Part shown: positions 1 through 8,948 of the stretch, in pieces
Position numbering within the stretch: position 1 is the stretch's first letter
Layout: the number at the start of each line of letters is the position of its first letter
DNA from: Flavobacterium johnsoniae UW101
GTDB lineage: Bacteria; Bacteroidota; Bacteroidia; Flavobacteriales; Flavobacteriaceae
NCBI RefSeq assembly: GCF_000016645.1
Contig: NC_009441.1
Coordinates: 1,054,001 to 1,118,000, forward strand
Direction: 5' to 3'
Length of the DNA stretch: 64,000 bases
Notes under the pieces: model-generated
Databases searched by the model: none
Seen by the model: the letters and a program-made list of their open reading frames with translations, nothing else
What the model was told of the DNA's origin: nothing
Made by a program: the position numbers and the translations under genes

Positions 1-541
1 CATCAATTAAAAACGGACATTGCTCTGCATTTGGATCTTCAGTTCTGTTAAAATACAAACTCAACAATTCGTATCCTTTTCCTTTATAATAAAGGTTTTT
101 TATGGATGGGTGAAGATTGTAATGAAACAACTGACTCAGCACAATTGCCATTGACGGACTGATATTTCCTTCGTTATAATATTTCTTATCCTTATTATCC
201 GGACTTAGAAAAGTGATATAATCGGCTTCGGCAGAAAATAAAGCGTGAAATTTCTTAATCGATACAATTACTGAAATCGCCCACGAGTTTGGAGCCAGCT
301 CTAAATTAAGCGGTAATTCTTTTTGTGGGTTGTATAAAAGAAGTGATTTTTCCTCTTTCAATTCTAAAGCATAGCTGCCCTGATTGAATAAAAATTTTGC
401 ATTTCCTTTTATCCCGAAGTGAAACTGTATCAGGCCCGTACCTATTATTTCGTGCTGTGCATAAAAAGGTTCTGAACCATCATTTTGAAAACGAATCAGC
501 GTAAAGTCGTCTTCAATTTTTATAACTTCTTGAGAACTCAT
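1..541 (-). CDS. AraC-family transcriptional regulator, N-terminal part (runs off the window)
   Basis: A leftward reading frame starts at an ATG (complement of 539-541) and stays open to the window edge, giving 180 codons. The translation begins MSSQEVIKIEDDFTLIRF and reads like the cupin-type sensing half of AraC/PchR regulators. A stretch just before the edge (HPSIKNLYYKGKGYELLSLY) resembles the linker that precedes the helix-turn-helix in that family. The DNA-binding half lies outside the window, so the assignment rests on the N-terminal half only. It is divergent from hemA and shares a 227-bp spacer with it, so control of haem synthesis is a reasonable guess but not shown. Confidence 0.7.
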   Translation of the reverse strand, partial: MSSQEVIKIEDDFTLIRFQNDGSEPFYAQHEIIGTGLIQFHFGIKGNAKFLFNQGSYALELKEEKSLLLYNPQKELPLNLELAPNSWAISVIVSIKKFHALFSAEADYITFLSPDNKDKKYYNEGNISPSMAIVLSQLFHYNLHPSIKNLYYKGKGYELLSLYFNRTEDPNAEQCPFLID

Positions 542-634
542 AGCGATATTTTTTTGAAACGAAAATCAAAACAAACTCAAAATGTTATTTAGAACGACTC
601 TAAACTAATCACTTCAAAGGAGTTGATTTTGCTA

Positions 635-642
635 CAAAAGTA
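635..642 (-). promoter_or_regulatory. Putative -7 box of the AraC-type gene
   Basis: CAAAAGTA on the plus strand reads TACTTTTG on the minus strand, matching the Bacteroidota TAnnTTTG box. It lies about 95 bp upstream of the start codon. No clear -33 TTG was seen. Confidence 0.4.
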
Positions 643-736
643 GTCCTTTTTACTCAAAAACACCTATTTAGGTTCAAAAAAACATACAGCGACATAAAAA
701 GTACTTTTAGCGTTATTTTTATCAATGCTATAGTAA

Positions 737-744
737 TAATTTTG
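737..744 (+). promoter_or_regulatory. Putative -7 box of hemA
   Basis: TAATTTTG matches the Bacteroidota TAnnTTTG box. Transcription would begin near 750. This places the in-frame TTG at 742 upstream of the transcript and supports the ATG at 769 as the hemA start. Confidence 0.55.
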
Positions 745-768
745 TTGCACTTTTATGAAAGTGAATTT

Positions 769-2019
769 ATGGAAAACAATAACGTACCGAAACACCTTTA
801 TTTTTACTCAGTTGGTCTGAGTTATAAAAAAGCTGATGCTGAGGTTAGAGGTCAATTTAGTTTGGATGCCGTTGCCAAAACGCGATTGCTGGAACAAGCT
901 AAAAACGATGGAATAGAAAGTTTACTAGTTACTTCAACTTGCAACAGAACCGAAATCTACGGTTTTGCCGAACATCCATTTCAATTAATAAAACTTATCT
1001 GCGATAATAGTAACGGATCTGTAGACGCTTTTCAAAAAGTTGGTTTCGTTTACAAAAATCAGGAAGCGATTAATCATATGTTTCGCGTAGGAACTGGTTT
1101 AGACAGTCAGATCTTAGGCGATTTCGAAATTATATCTCAAATAAAAACATCTTTTACGCATTCAAAATCAATGGGATTAGCCAATGCTTTTATGGAAAGA
1201 TTGGTAAATGCGGTAATTCAGGCAAGCAAAAGAATTAAAACGGAAACAGAAATCAGTTCTGGTGCTACTTCAGTTTCTTTTGCATCTGTACAATATATTT
1301 TGAAGAATGTTGAAGATATCAGTAACAAAAACATTTTACTTTTTGGAACTGGTAAAATCGGAAGAAATACGTGTGAGAATTTAGTAAAACACACTAAAAA
1401 CGAGCATATCACTTTAATCAACCGAACTAAAGATAAAGCAGAGAAATTAGCAGGAAAGTTAAATCTTATTGTTAAAGATTATTCTGAATTACACTTAGAA
1501 CTTCAAAAAGCTGATGTTGTAGTTGTAGCAACCGGCGCGCAAAACCCAACGGTTGACAAAGCAATCTTAAATCTTAAAAAACCTTTGTTGATCCTGGATT
1601 TATCGATTCCGAAAAACGTAAATGAAAACGTTGAGGAATTAGAAGGTGTAACTTTAATTCACATGGATTATTTGTCTCAATTGACAGATGAAACTTTGGA
1701 AAACAGAAAATTACATATTCCCGCTGCTGAAGCAATCATCGAAGAAATCAAAGAAGAATTTGTTACTTGGATGAAAGGAAGAAAGTTCGCTCCAACAATC
1801 AATGCTTTAAAAGAGAAATTAAACGCTATTAAAGCTTCGGAACTAGATTTTCAAAGCAAAAAAATCGCCGATTTTAATGAAGAGCAAGCTGAAATTATCA
1901 GTAACAGAATCATTCAAAAAATCACTACACATTTTGCAAATCATTTAAAAGACGACGATACTATGGTCGATGAAAGTATCGAATGGATCGAAAAAGTCTT
2001 CAAAATAAAAGCATCTTAG
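769..2019 (+). CDS. hemA: Glutamyl-tRNA reductase
   Basis: This enzyme reduces glutamyl-tRNA(Glu) to glutamate-1-semialdehyde with NADPH, the first committed step of the C5 route to haem. The protein (416 aa) carries the catalytic-cysteine motif TSTCNRTEIYG near residue 60, a nucleotide-binding GTGKIGR near 195, and a helical C-terminal dimerisation region. Length is normal for the family. The frame is open from a TTG at 742, but the -7 box at 737-744 and the normal N-terminus (MENNNVPKHLYFYSVGLSYK) favour the ATG at 769. It heads a cluster with hemC, hemD, hemE and hemF and is divergent from an AraC-type regulator. Confidence 0.97.
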   Translation: MENNNVPKHLYFYSVGLSYKKADAEVRGQFSLDAVAKTRLLEQAKNDGIESLLVTSTCNRTEIYGFAEHPFQLIKLICDNSNGSVDAFQKVGFVYKNQEAINHMFRVGTGLDSQILGDFEIISQIKTSFTHSKSMGLANAFMERLVNAVIQASKRIKTETEISSGATSVSFASVQYILKNVEDISNKNILLFGTGKIGRNTCENLVKHTKNEHITLINRTKDKAEKLAGKLNLIVKDYSELHLELQKADVVVVATGAQNPTVDKAILNLKKPLLILDLSIPKNVNENVEELEGVTLIHMDYLSQLTDETLENRKLHIPAAEAIIEEIKEEFVTWMKGRKFAPTINALKEKLNAIKASELDFQSKKIADFNEEQAEIISNRIIQKITTHFANHLKDDDTMVDESIEWIEKVFKIKAS

Positions 2020-2031
2020 TTTTTAATTTAA

Positions 2032-2155
2032 ACCATTAAGATATTAAGGAAATTAAGACCAAGCTTTGTCAAGAGAATTAAGCAACGCTATAACGCAAAG
2101 CTTAATAATCTTAAATTCAACACAAAAGCTTAATTCTCTTAATGCCCTTAATGGT
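2032..2155. repeat. Palindromic ATTAAG repeat, copy A
   Basis: The left arm contains spaced ATTAAG words after ACCATTAAG. The right arm contains CTTAAT words and ends CCTTAATGGT, so the 124-bp block is an imperfect palindrome. A second copy lies on the other side of the GxxExxY gene. Confidence 0.75.
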
Positions 2156-2173
2156 AAAAAACAAAAAAGTTCT

Positions 2174-2578
2174 ATGACAAAAAAAGAGGTTACACAATTG
2201 GCTTATGAAATTACAGGTTTTGTTATAAAAGTGCACAAAGCTTTGGGACCTGGACTTTTAGAAAGCATATATGAAAAGTGCCTCAAATATGAATTAGAAC
2301 GAAATGGATACGATGTAAAACAACAATTAGTTGTTAAAATTGATTATTACGATCTTGAATTTGAATCAGATTTAAGAATTGATTTACTTGTTAATGATTG
2401 TGTGGTTGTTGAATTAAAAGCTATAGAAAACCTATTGCCCATTCACGAAGCGCAATTATTAACTTATATGAAATTATTACAAAGACCTCAGGGTTTATTA
2501 ATCAATTTCAACACAACAAATATCACAAAATCAATGAAACCTCTTGTGAATGATCATTTTGCAAGATTAATAGATTAA
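2174..2578 (+). CDS. GxxExxY family protein (PD-(D/E)XK nuclease-like fold)
   Basis: The 134-aa protein carries the family signature GLLESIYEKCL near residue 32 and a later RIDLLV...VELKA arrangement. That is the D...ExK pattern of the PD-(D/E)XK nuclease superfamily, to which GxxExxY proteins are assigned. Biochemical function is unknown. The frame is open from a TTG at 2066, but that stretch is the flanking palindromic repeat read through, so the ATG at 2174 is chosen. The gene splits hemA from hemC and has copies of one palindrome on both sides (2032-2155 and 2587-2746), unlike a normal haem operon member. It may be a small inserted element. Confidence 0.85.
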   Translation: MTKKEVTQLAYEITGFVIKVHKALGPGLLESIYEKCLKYELERNGYDVKQQLVVKIDYYDLEFESDLRIDLLVNDCVVVELKAIENLLPIHEAQLLTYMKLLQRPQGLLINFNTTNITKSMKPLVNDHFARLID

Positions 2579-2586
2579 AATATTGA

Positions 2587-2746
2587 ACCATTAAGGACAT
2601 TAAGAAAATTAAGTCAATCTTTGCCAAGAGAATTAAGTTTAAAAATCTTTTCAAACTTATTAATCTTAAATTCATACAAAGCTTAATTTTCTTAATGGTA
2701 AGAAAAAAATCAACGTAAAGCTTAATGAACCTTAATACCTTAATGG
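2587..2746. repeat. Palindromic ATTAAG repeat, copy B with an extra right arm
   Basis: ACCATTAAGG at 2587 opens the left arm. CTTAATTTTCTTAATGGT closes the palindrome at 2699, and a further right arm ends CCTTAATGGT at 2746. It matches copy A in word order, including the central TTTG(T/C)CAAGAGAATTAAG block. Confidence 0.75.
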
Positions 2747-2761
2747 TAAAAATAAAAAAAC

Positions 2762-3685
2762 ATGGCTGAAAAAACAATCAGAATTGGAACGCGTGACAGC
2801 GAATTAGCACTTTGGCAGGCACATAATGTCGAGAAAAAACTAAACGATTTAGGTTATAAAACCTCAATTGTTGCGGTTAAATCTCAGGGCGATATTATTC
2901 TGGATAAACCTCTTTACGAATTAGGGATTACCGGAATTTTTACCAAAACGCTTGACATTGCTATGATCAATGGCGATATTGATATTGCGGTGCATTCTAT
3001 GAAAGATGTTCCAACGGCTTTACCAAAAGGTATCGTTCAGGGTGCTGTTTTACCACGAGCCAATGTTCTGGATATTTTAGTTCATAAAGGAAATCCTGAT
3101 TTTACAAATCCAAGTACCATCGCAACAGGAAGTTTGCGTCGTCAGGCACAATGGTTTAATAAATACCCAAATCATACGGTTGTTGATTTACGCGGAAACG
3201 TGAATACACGCATGCAAAAATTACAAGACAATAATTGGGACGGAGCTGTTTTTGCTGCTGCAGGTTTGGAGCGCATCAACTTAAAACCAGAAAATTATAT
3301 CAATTTAGATTGGATGATTCCGGCACCGGCACAAGGAGCAATGCTTGTGGTGGGAATGGAAAATGACAATTATACATTGGATGCTCTTTCTCAGCTAAAT
3401 GATATTGAAACAGAAATCTGTACACATATCGAACGTCAGTTTTTAAGAACACTTGAAGGCGGATGTACAGCCCCAATTGGAGCTTTAGTAACGTATAACG
3501 AGGACGAAGATACTTTGCATTTTCAAGGTGTTTTACTTTCTATTGACGGAAAACAAAAACTGGAAATCAACAAAACCGTTGATATTTCGGAGTGGAAAAA
3601 ACTAGGTTTCAACTCAGCTCAGGAAATCTTGAACAATGGCGGAACGGAATTAATGCAAAAGATTAAAGAATCCCTGAAAAAATAA
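2762..3685 (+). CDS. hemC: Porphobilinogen deaminase (hydroxymethylbilane synthase)
   Basis: It polymerises four porphobilinogen molecules into hydroxymethylbilane in the cytoplasm. The 307-aa protein starts with the family's IRIGTRDSELALWQA stretch, has the substrate and cofactor region SLRRQAQW near residue 122, and the cofactor-carrying cysteine in EGGCTAPIGA near 236. Length is typical. The stop overlaps the hemD start by one base (TAATG), which indicates translational coupling. Confidence 0.97.
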   Translation: MAEKTIRIGTRDSELALWQAHNVEKKLNDLGYKTSIVAVKSQGDIILDKPLYELGITGIFTKTLDIAMINGDIDIAVHSMKDVPTALPKGIVQGAVLPRANVLDILVHKGNPDFTNPSTIATGSLRRQAQWFNKYPNHTVVDLRGNVNTRMQKLQDNNWDGAVFAAAGLERINLKPENYINLDWMIPAPAQGAMLVVGMENDNYTLDALSQLNDIETEICTHIERQFLRTLEGGCTAPIGALVTYNEDEDTLHFQGVLLSIDGKQKLEINKTVDISEWKKLGFNSAQEILNNGGTELMQKIKESLKK

Positions 3686-4350
3686 TGGCAAACCCAATTC
3701 AGATATTATCTACTAAAATACTATCGCCTCTTCATAAACAAGAGTTGGTTAAAATTGGCATCGAAGTAATCGAAGCTGATTTCATTAAAACAGAAAACAA
3801 ACCTTTCGAATTAAAAGACCTTAACGAAAGTCTGATTTTCACAAGTCAAAATGCCGTTCACAGTGTTTTATCAAATCCAAAATCCGAAGAACTTAAAAGC
3901 AAAAATGTGTATTGCGTTGGACTTAAAACCAAAACGCTTTTAAGCGATAATGGCTTTAATGTTGTGGCTTATACAGGTTACGCATCTGATTTGGCAGAAA
4001 TTATCACTTTGATTTATGGAAATGAAAGTTATACTTTTTTCAGCGGCAACTTAAGAAGAGATACTTTGCCAGAAGCTTTGAAAGAAGCCGGGATAAAACT
4101 CAATGAAATTCAGGTTTATGAAACTACACTGCAGCCACAAAAAATAAAAGCAAATCCAGAAGCACTTTTGTTTTTTAGTCCATCTGGAGTAAAAAGTTAT
4201 CTGAAAGACAACACCATAAATAAACAGCTTTGTTTCTGTATTGGAGAAACCACCGCAGAAGCTTTACATAAAATCACCAAAAACATCATTATCGCAGATC
4301 AGCCCACAATTGAAGACGTGATCGAAGATGTAATTCAAGAATATAAATAG
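3685..4350 (+). CDS. hemD: Uroporphyrinogen-III synthase
   Basis: This enzyme cyclises hydroxymethylbilane with inversion of ring D to give uroporphyrinogen III. The 221-aa protein is divergent, as the family usually is, but shows the expected LIFTSQNAV and LLFFSPSGVKSYL segments of the two HemD domains. The later segment CFCIGETTAEAL is the usual conserved C-terminal motif. The gene overlaps hemC by one base, and together with hemA and hemE upstream and downstream this makes the assignment firm. Confidence 0.93.
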   Translation: MANPIQILSTKILSPLHKQELVKIGIEVIEADFIKTENKPFELKDLNESLIFTSQNAVHSVLSNPKSEELKSKNVYCVGLKTKTLLSDNGFNVVAYTGYASDLAEIITLIYGNESYTFFSGNLRRDTLPEALKEAGIKLNEIQVYETTLQPQKIKANPEALLFFSPSGVKSYLKDNTINKQLCFCIGETTAEALHKITKNIIIADQPTIEDVIEDVIQEYK

Positions 4351-4355
4351 CAATA

Positions 4356-4429
4356 AGCTTTAGGCAGTAAGCCGTAAGCAAAAAATCATAGTTAAACAAG
4401 CTTAAAGCCTAAAGCTTAAAGCCTAAAGC
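4356..4429. repeat. Short AAGC/CTAAAGC repeat with inverted arms
   Basis: AAGCTTTAGGC near 4356 is mirrored by GCCTAAAGCTT at 4407 and again by GCCTAAAGC at 4421. It fills most of the hemD-hemE spacer. It could fold into a hairpin; no U-run follows, so it is not an obvious terminator. Confidence 0.55.
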
Positions 4430-4439
4430 AAGGAAAAAA

Positions 4440-5465
4440 ATGTTAAAAAACGACCTATTTTTAAAAGCATTAAAAGGAGAAACCGTTCAGCGTCCGCCAG
4501 TATGGATGATGCGTCAAGCTGGAAGATATTTACCGGAATTCATCGAATTACGTGATAAATATGATTTCTTCACACGTTGTCAGACTCCAGAATTAGCTGC
4601 TGAAATTACTGTACAGCCAATCCGCAGAATTGCTCCAGATGCCGCTATTTTGTTCTCAGACATTTTAGTTGTTCCGCAAGCAATGGGAATCGAAGTTTTA
4701 ATGAAAGAAAATATCGGTCCATTCATCCCAAATCCAATTCGTTCAATGGCTGATGTTCAACGAGTTTACGTTCCGGATATTCAGGAAAGTCTTGGTTATG
4801 TAATGGATGCAATCAAATTGACTAAAGAAATGCTGAACGACGAAGTTCCATTAATTGGTTTTGCTGGTTCGCCATGGACAATTTTCTGCTACGCTGTTGA
4901 AGGAAGAGGTTCTAAGAGTTTTGATATGGCAAAAGGATTCTGCTTTTCAAATCCGGTTGCAGCACATACTTTATTGCAAAAAATCACTGATACTACAATT
5001 TTATACTTAAAAGAAAAAGTAAAAGCGGGAGTTGATGCCGTTCAGATTTTTGATTCTTGGGGAGGAATGCTTTCTCCTGTTGATTATCAGGAATTCTCAT
5101 GGAAATACATCAACCAAATCGTCGAAGCTTTGGCTGATTTAACTCCGGTTATTGTTTTCGGAAAAGGATGCTGGTTTGCTCTTGGCGAAATGGGTAAAAG
5201 CCGTGCTTCTGCTCTTGGAGTAGACTGGACTTGTTCTGCAAGAAATGCCCGTTACTTGTCTGGTGGAAACATTACACTACAAGGAAATTTTGATCCTTCA
5301 AGACTGCTTTCTCCAATTCCAACAATCAAGAAAATGGTTCACGAAATGATCGATGAGTTTGGAAAAGATAAATATGTTGTAAATTTAGGACACGGAATTT
5401 TACCAAATATTCCTGTAGATCACGCAAAAGCGTTTATCGACGCGGTTAAGGAATACGGACAATAG
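4440..5465 (+). CDS. hemE: Uroporphyrinogen decarboxylase
   Basis: It removes four carboxyl groups from uroporphyrinogen III to give coproporphyrinogen III. The 341-aa protein contains the signature [15 protein letters not shown] near residue 20, the aspartate-containing [13 protein letters not shown] near 71, [12 protein letters not shown] near 142 and the C-terminal NLGHGILP. Length is typical. It follows hemD after an 89-bp repeat-bearing spacer, so co-transcription with hemACD is likely. Confidence 0.97.
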   Translation: MLKNDLFLKALKGETVQRPPVWMMRQAGRYLPEFIELRDKYDFFTRCQTPELAAEITVQPIRRIAPDAAILFSDILVVPQAMGIEVLMKENIGPFIPNPIRSMADVQRVYVPDIQESLGYVMDAIKLTKEMLNDEVPLIGFAGSPWTIFCYAVEGRGSKSFDMAKGFCFSNPVAAHTLLQKITDTTILYLKEKVKAGVDAVQIFDSWGGMLSPVDYQEFSWKYINQIVEALADLTPVIVFGKGCWFALGEMGKSRASALGVDWTCSARNARYLSGGNITLQGNFDPSRLLSPIPTIKKMVHEMIDEFGKDKYVVNLGHGILPNIPVDHAKAFIDAVKEYGQ

Positions 5466-5467
5466 TC

Positions 5468-5534
5468 GTTGATAGTTTATGATTGATAGTTGTTGGATAC
5501 GAATACTATCAACCATAAACCAACAACCATCAAC
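5468..5534. repeat. Inverted repeat after hemE (GTTGATAG type)
   Basis: GTTGATAGTTTATGATTGAT on the left is mirrored by ACTATCAACCATAAA and by CCAACAACCATCAAC on the right. The hairpin occupies nearly the whole 77-bp spacer and may act as a processing or attenuation site. There is no terminal U-run. Confidence 0.5.
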
Positions 5535-5542
5535 TTAAAAAT

Positions 5543-6220
5543 ATGCTAGCAAACCTAAACCTCAGCAGAAACTCACCGTTTTCATTTATCGAATACGGAT
5601 TTCAGGCTTATTATGCTTATGTGTTTTTGATGGTTTGGACGCATCCGGAACTTCACCCTGTAAGTCTCATAAATGATCTTGCTGTTTTAATGACTTTTGA
5701 GTTTATAATGGTACATTCGGGAGTTTTTATGGCGGTTATGCCCAAAAAATGGTCGCTTTTTGTCTTTTTCCCTTTATACGGAACATTTGCCTATTCGTTC
5801 AATGAATCGGTTATCAATACTAATATTTTATTTATCTATCTGCTGACGGTTTTAAATCGAATGCGATTTGCGTTTTCAAACGTAACTCCTGATGTCAGAA
5901 TGATGCAGATAGGAAAATCAGTTGTAAAAGTCATTTTCTATTTCTTCTTAATTATGATTCTTGCAATTGGAAATAAATATGTTCCTCCGTTTGGATTGAC
6001 AAATGAATTTTTAGAAAAGTCTCATTATTTCCAAATGGTCAAGTCGAGCGGGTTATTTATAGAAAAGCCTTATGTTCCTATTTGTATGGGATTCATTTAT
6101 TATTCAGTTCCTGTTTTGTATTTTATTTACCGAATAATTAAGAACTTTGGTAAAGAAGAAACTTCCCAAAAAGGAAAATTAGTTTTCAGTAAAACCACAT
6201 TCAAATCTAATAAATACTAA
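5543..6220 (+). CDS. Hypothetical integral membrane protein
   Basis: A 225-aa protein with about six hydrophobic segments (residues roughly 10-32, 40-62, 68-85, 92-105, 128-148, 175-197) and a basic C-terminal tail. No signature motif was recognised, so no function is proposed. It sits two bases before the next small gene, which in turn nearly touches a GNAT gene that overlaps hemF. The four genes therefore look like one transcription unit downstream of hemE. Confidence 0.7.
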   Translation: MLANLNLSRNSPFSFIEYGFQAYYAYVFLMVWTHPELHPVSLINDLAVLMTFEFIMVHSGVFMAVMPKKWSLFVFFPLYGTFAYSFNESVINTNILFIYLLTVLNRMRFAFSNVTPDVRMMQIGKSVVKVIFYFFLIMILAIGNKYVPPFGLTNEFLEKSHYFQMVKSSGLFIEKPYVPICMGFIYYSVPVLYFIYRIIKNFGKEETSQKGKLVFSKTTFKSNKY

Positions 6221-6222
6221 GA

Positions 6223-6600
6223 ATGCTTAATAAAGGTTTAAGAGACGAAGAGAAAATCAGAATCGACAATGTTTTAAAAACATTGCGAACTCTTGTTTAT
6301 GTTCCTTATCCGCTAAGTCATTTACAAAAATCAGATATTGAGAACCAATTAAAAGAGTTTGGACTAAATATTCAAACGCTAATTGATTATTCTCATGAAG
6401 AATTAATCAACTTATTAATCCGTCTTCATTTTGACTGGGATCAATTAGAGCAATTTGGAGATATTTTAATCGAATTCTCTAAAGAAGAAAATTATAATCT
6501 TACTGATAAAGCTTTGGCTGTTTACCAATATATCCAACATGAAAGCAAGGTTTTTTCTTTTGGAATCAACACTAAAATTGCTTCTCTTAAAAATAAATAA
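6223..6600 (+). CDS. Hypothetical small cytoplasmic protein
   Basis: A 125-aa protein without signal peptide or membrane segment, predicted mostly helical, with repeated acidic and leucine-rich stretches (SHEELINLLIRLHFDWDQLE). No family was recognised. The tight spacing with the membrane-protein gene upstream (2 bp) and the GNAT gene downstream (2 bp) supports it being a real, co-transcribed gene. Confidence 0.65.
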   Translation: MLNKGLRDEEKIRIDNVLKTLRTLVYVPYPLSHLQKSDIENQLKEFGLNIQTLIDYSHEELINLLIRLHFDWDQLEQFGDILIEFSKEENYNLTDKALAVYQYIQHESKVFSFGINTKIASLKNK

Positions 6601-6602
6601 AG

Positions 6603-7148
6603 ATGGATTTTACAGACTGGAAAACCGATCGAATTGAACACATTCTTCCCAATGAGTTTTATGAACTAATTGATAAGAATAGAGATCATATCGGACATAC
6701 TTTCCCAGTAACTCTTGCAAATTCTGATTCACCGGAAAATGCAGAAAATTTTATCTCGGTCAGCAAAGACAGAGAAAAAAACAGTGAAGGTTATTATTTT
6801 TATGCCCGAGATATTAAAACCAATAATTTGATTGGTTATTTATGTGTAAAAACAATAGATTATCGCATTTCTAAATGTGAATTAGGGTATTTTATTGATA
6901 AAGATTACCAAGGAAAAGGTATTACATCAAAAATGGTTTCTGATGCACTTGAATTCTGCTTTAAAGAATTGATGATGAACAAGGTTTTCATTTGTACATC
7001 AGAAGTTAATTTAGCAAGTCAAAGAATTGCATTGAAACATAATTTTAAACAAGAAGGAATATTAAGAGACGAATTTAGAAACGGCGATGGGCAATTGCAA
7101 AATACCGTTTATTTCGGACTTCTTAAATCAGAATATATTAAATCATGA
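6603..7148 (+). CDS. GNAT family N-acetyltransferase (RimJ/RimL-like)
   Basis: A 181-aa single-domain GNAT. The acetyl-CoA loop is visible as KDYQGKGITSKMV near residue 100 (Q-x-x-G-x-G type), preceded by the ELGYFID strand. The C-terminal part (NLASQRIALKHNFKQEGILR) is typical of the RimJ/RimL branch that acetylates protein N-termini or small amines. The substrate cannot be told from sequence. Its stop overlaps the hemF start by four bases (ATGA), indicating coupling to hemF. Confidence 0.88.
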   Translation: MDFTDWKTDRIEHILPNEFYELIDKNRDHIGHTFPVTLANSDSPENAENFISVSKDREKNSEGYYFYARDIKTNNLIGYLCVKTIDYRISKCELGYFIDKDYQGKGITSKMVSDALEFCFKELMMNKVFICTSEVNLASQRIALKHNFKQEGILRDEFRNGDGQLQNTVYFGLLKSEYIKS

Positions 7149-8047
7149 AAGATAAATTTTACGCATACATACAAAATTTACAAGACCAGATTTGCGCTGG
7201 ATTAGAAGCTGTTGACGGAACTGCAAAATTCCGTGAAGACTTATGGAAACGTCCTGAAGGCGGAGGCGGAAGAACACGCGTTATTGAAAACGGAGCCGTT
7301 TTTGAAAAAGGCGGTGTAAACATTTCAGCCGTTCATGGAAAACTTCCTGAAACAATGCAGAAAATGTTCGGTGTTGGCGAAGCCGATTTCTTTGCGTGCG
7401 GATTAAGTCTGGTGATTCACCCGAAAAATCCAATGGTTCCTACTGTCCACGCCAATTGGCGCTATTTTGAAATGTACAACGAATCTGGAAAAGTTATCGA
7501 ACAATGGTTCGGCGGCGGACAGGATTTAACGCCTTATTATTTGTTTGAAGAAGATGGCAAACATTTTCATCAAACCTGTAAAACCGCTTGTGATAAACAC
7601 AATCCGGAATTTTATCCAAAATATAAAAAACAATGCGACTCGTATTTCTGGAACGCACACCGAAATGAAGCCCGTGGACTTGGCGGTTTATTCTTTGACT
7701 ATTGCAAGGCAAATGAGCAAATGCCAATGGAAAACTGGTACGATTTTGTAACTGAAGTTGGAAACAGTTTCCTTGAAGCCTACGTTCCGATTGTAGAAAA
7801 AAGAAAAAACTTAGAGTATACATCAGAAAACAGAAATTGGCAGGAAATCCGCCGTGGCCGTTATGTTGAGTTTAATCTGGTTCATGATAAAGGAACTTTA
7901 TTCGGCTTAAAAACCAACGGAAGAATCGAAAGTATTTTAATGAGTCTGCCTCCGCATGTACAATGGGTTTACGATCATCATCCAGAAGCAGGAAGTGACG
8001 AAGAAAAATTGATTAATGTATTGCAGAACCCGATTGATTGGATTTAA
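7145..8047 (+). CDS. hemF: Oxygen-dependent coproporphyrinogen III oxidase
   Basis: It converts coproporphyrinogen III to protoporphyrinogen IX using O2. The 300-aa protein has GGGGRTRV near residue 39, the histidine-rich stretch VHANWRYFE near 100, QWFGGGQDLTPYY near 120, and GRYVEFNLVHDKGTLFGL near 238. All are hallmark motifs of the aerobic enzyme. The presence of HemF rather than HemN implies aerobic haem synthesis. It ends the hemE-side run of genes and is followed by a REP-rich, gene-free region. Confidence 0.97.
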   Translation: MKDKFYAYIQNLQDQICAGLEAVDGTAKFREDLWKRPEGGGGRTRVIENGAVFEKGGVNISAVHGKLPETMQKMFGVGEADFFACGLSLVIHPKNPMVPTVHANWRYFEMYNESGKVIEQWFGGGQDLTPYYLFEEDGKHFHQTCKTACDKHNPEFYPKYKKQCDSYFWNAHRNEARGLGGLFFDYCKANEQMPMENWYDFVTEVGNSFLEAYVPIVEKRKNLEYTSENRNWQEIRRGRYVEFNLVHDKGTLFGLKTNGRIESILMSLPPHVQWVYDHHPEAGSDEEKLINVLQNPIDWI

Positions 8048-8079
8048 TTTTTATTAAATGAATTCGGATTAATAGATGC

Positions 8080-8935
8080 CGCTCCGTTGGAGCTTTTATC
8101 TAATCTTTATAAATATCTAGACATATAATGCTCCTCTGGAGCATTTTTTATATACACTAGTTCTAAGAGATTTTTTAACTAACATCTAAAGCTTCGGAGA
8201 AGCCAAATATTTATAGCCCCGGAGGGGTGATATATTGCTAAGCATTTTAAAGAAAAACCTATATTAAATAACCACAAAATATCTATATCGCTCCGCTGGA
8301 GCTTTTGAAAATGTCGATGTTTTTTCTATAAACATTTTGCTCCTCCGGAGCATTTTTTATATACACTAGTTCTAAGAGACTTTTAACTCACATCAAAGCT
8401 TCGGAGAAGCCAAATATTTATAGCCTCATTTAGCAATCTCTACATAGAGCTCCAGCGGAGCGAAATATTTATAGCCCCATTTAGCAATCTTTTCATAAAG
8501 CCCCAGAGGAGCGACATATTTATAGCGAAAATTTATATCTCCCTAATATAAAACCCCAGAGGGGTGATATATATTGTTACGCATTTTAAAGAAAAGCTAT
8601 ATTAAATAACTACAAAATATCTATATCGCTCCGCTGGAGCTTTTGAAAATGTCAATAATTTTTTTCTATAAATATTTTGCTTCTCCGAAGCATTTTAAAA
8701 TGTGCTAAAAAAATTTATACCAATACGACCAATCTCACATTATCAAACAGAGAAAACTATTTTACATCAAAAGCTTCGGAGAAGCCAAATATTTATAGCC
8801 TCATTTAGCAATCTCTACATAGAGCTCCAGCGGAGCGAAATATTTATAGCCCCAGAGGGGCGACATATTCTTTACCATAAAAAACAATACTTATCTTACA
8901 AAATTAAAATTATTAATTAGCTTTACCTTTTGTAA
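8080..8935. repeat. REP-type hairpin cluster upstream of the RAYT gene
   Basis: This gene-free stretch holds about a dozen 13-base hairpins in both orientations, among them GCTCCGCTGGAGC at 8290, GCTCCTCCGGAGC at 8339, GCTTCGGAGAAGC at 8191 and 8398, and GCTCCAGCGGAGC at 8449. Longer segments are duplicated: 8129-8210 resembles 8339-8417, about 8270-8350 resembles 8605-8690, and 8398-8476 resembles 8770-8852. Spacers share the words AAATATTTATAGC and CTATAAA. The pattern is that of REP elements served by the adjacent tyrosine transposase. Confidence 0.85.
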
Positions 8936-8948
8936 TTTTAATTAAAAC

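Noticed and set aside
2523-2777. Leftward frame over the second palindrome near hemC
   Set aside because: It is mostly repeat sequence read in antisense and overlaps both neighbouring genes.
8702-8920. 72-codon rightward frame before the RAYT gene
   Set aside because: It consists of REP hairpins and spacers read in one frame, and no protein features are visible.
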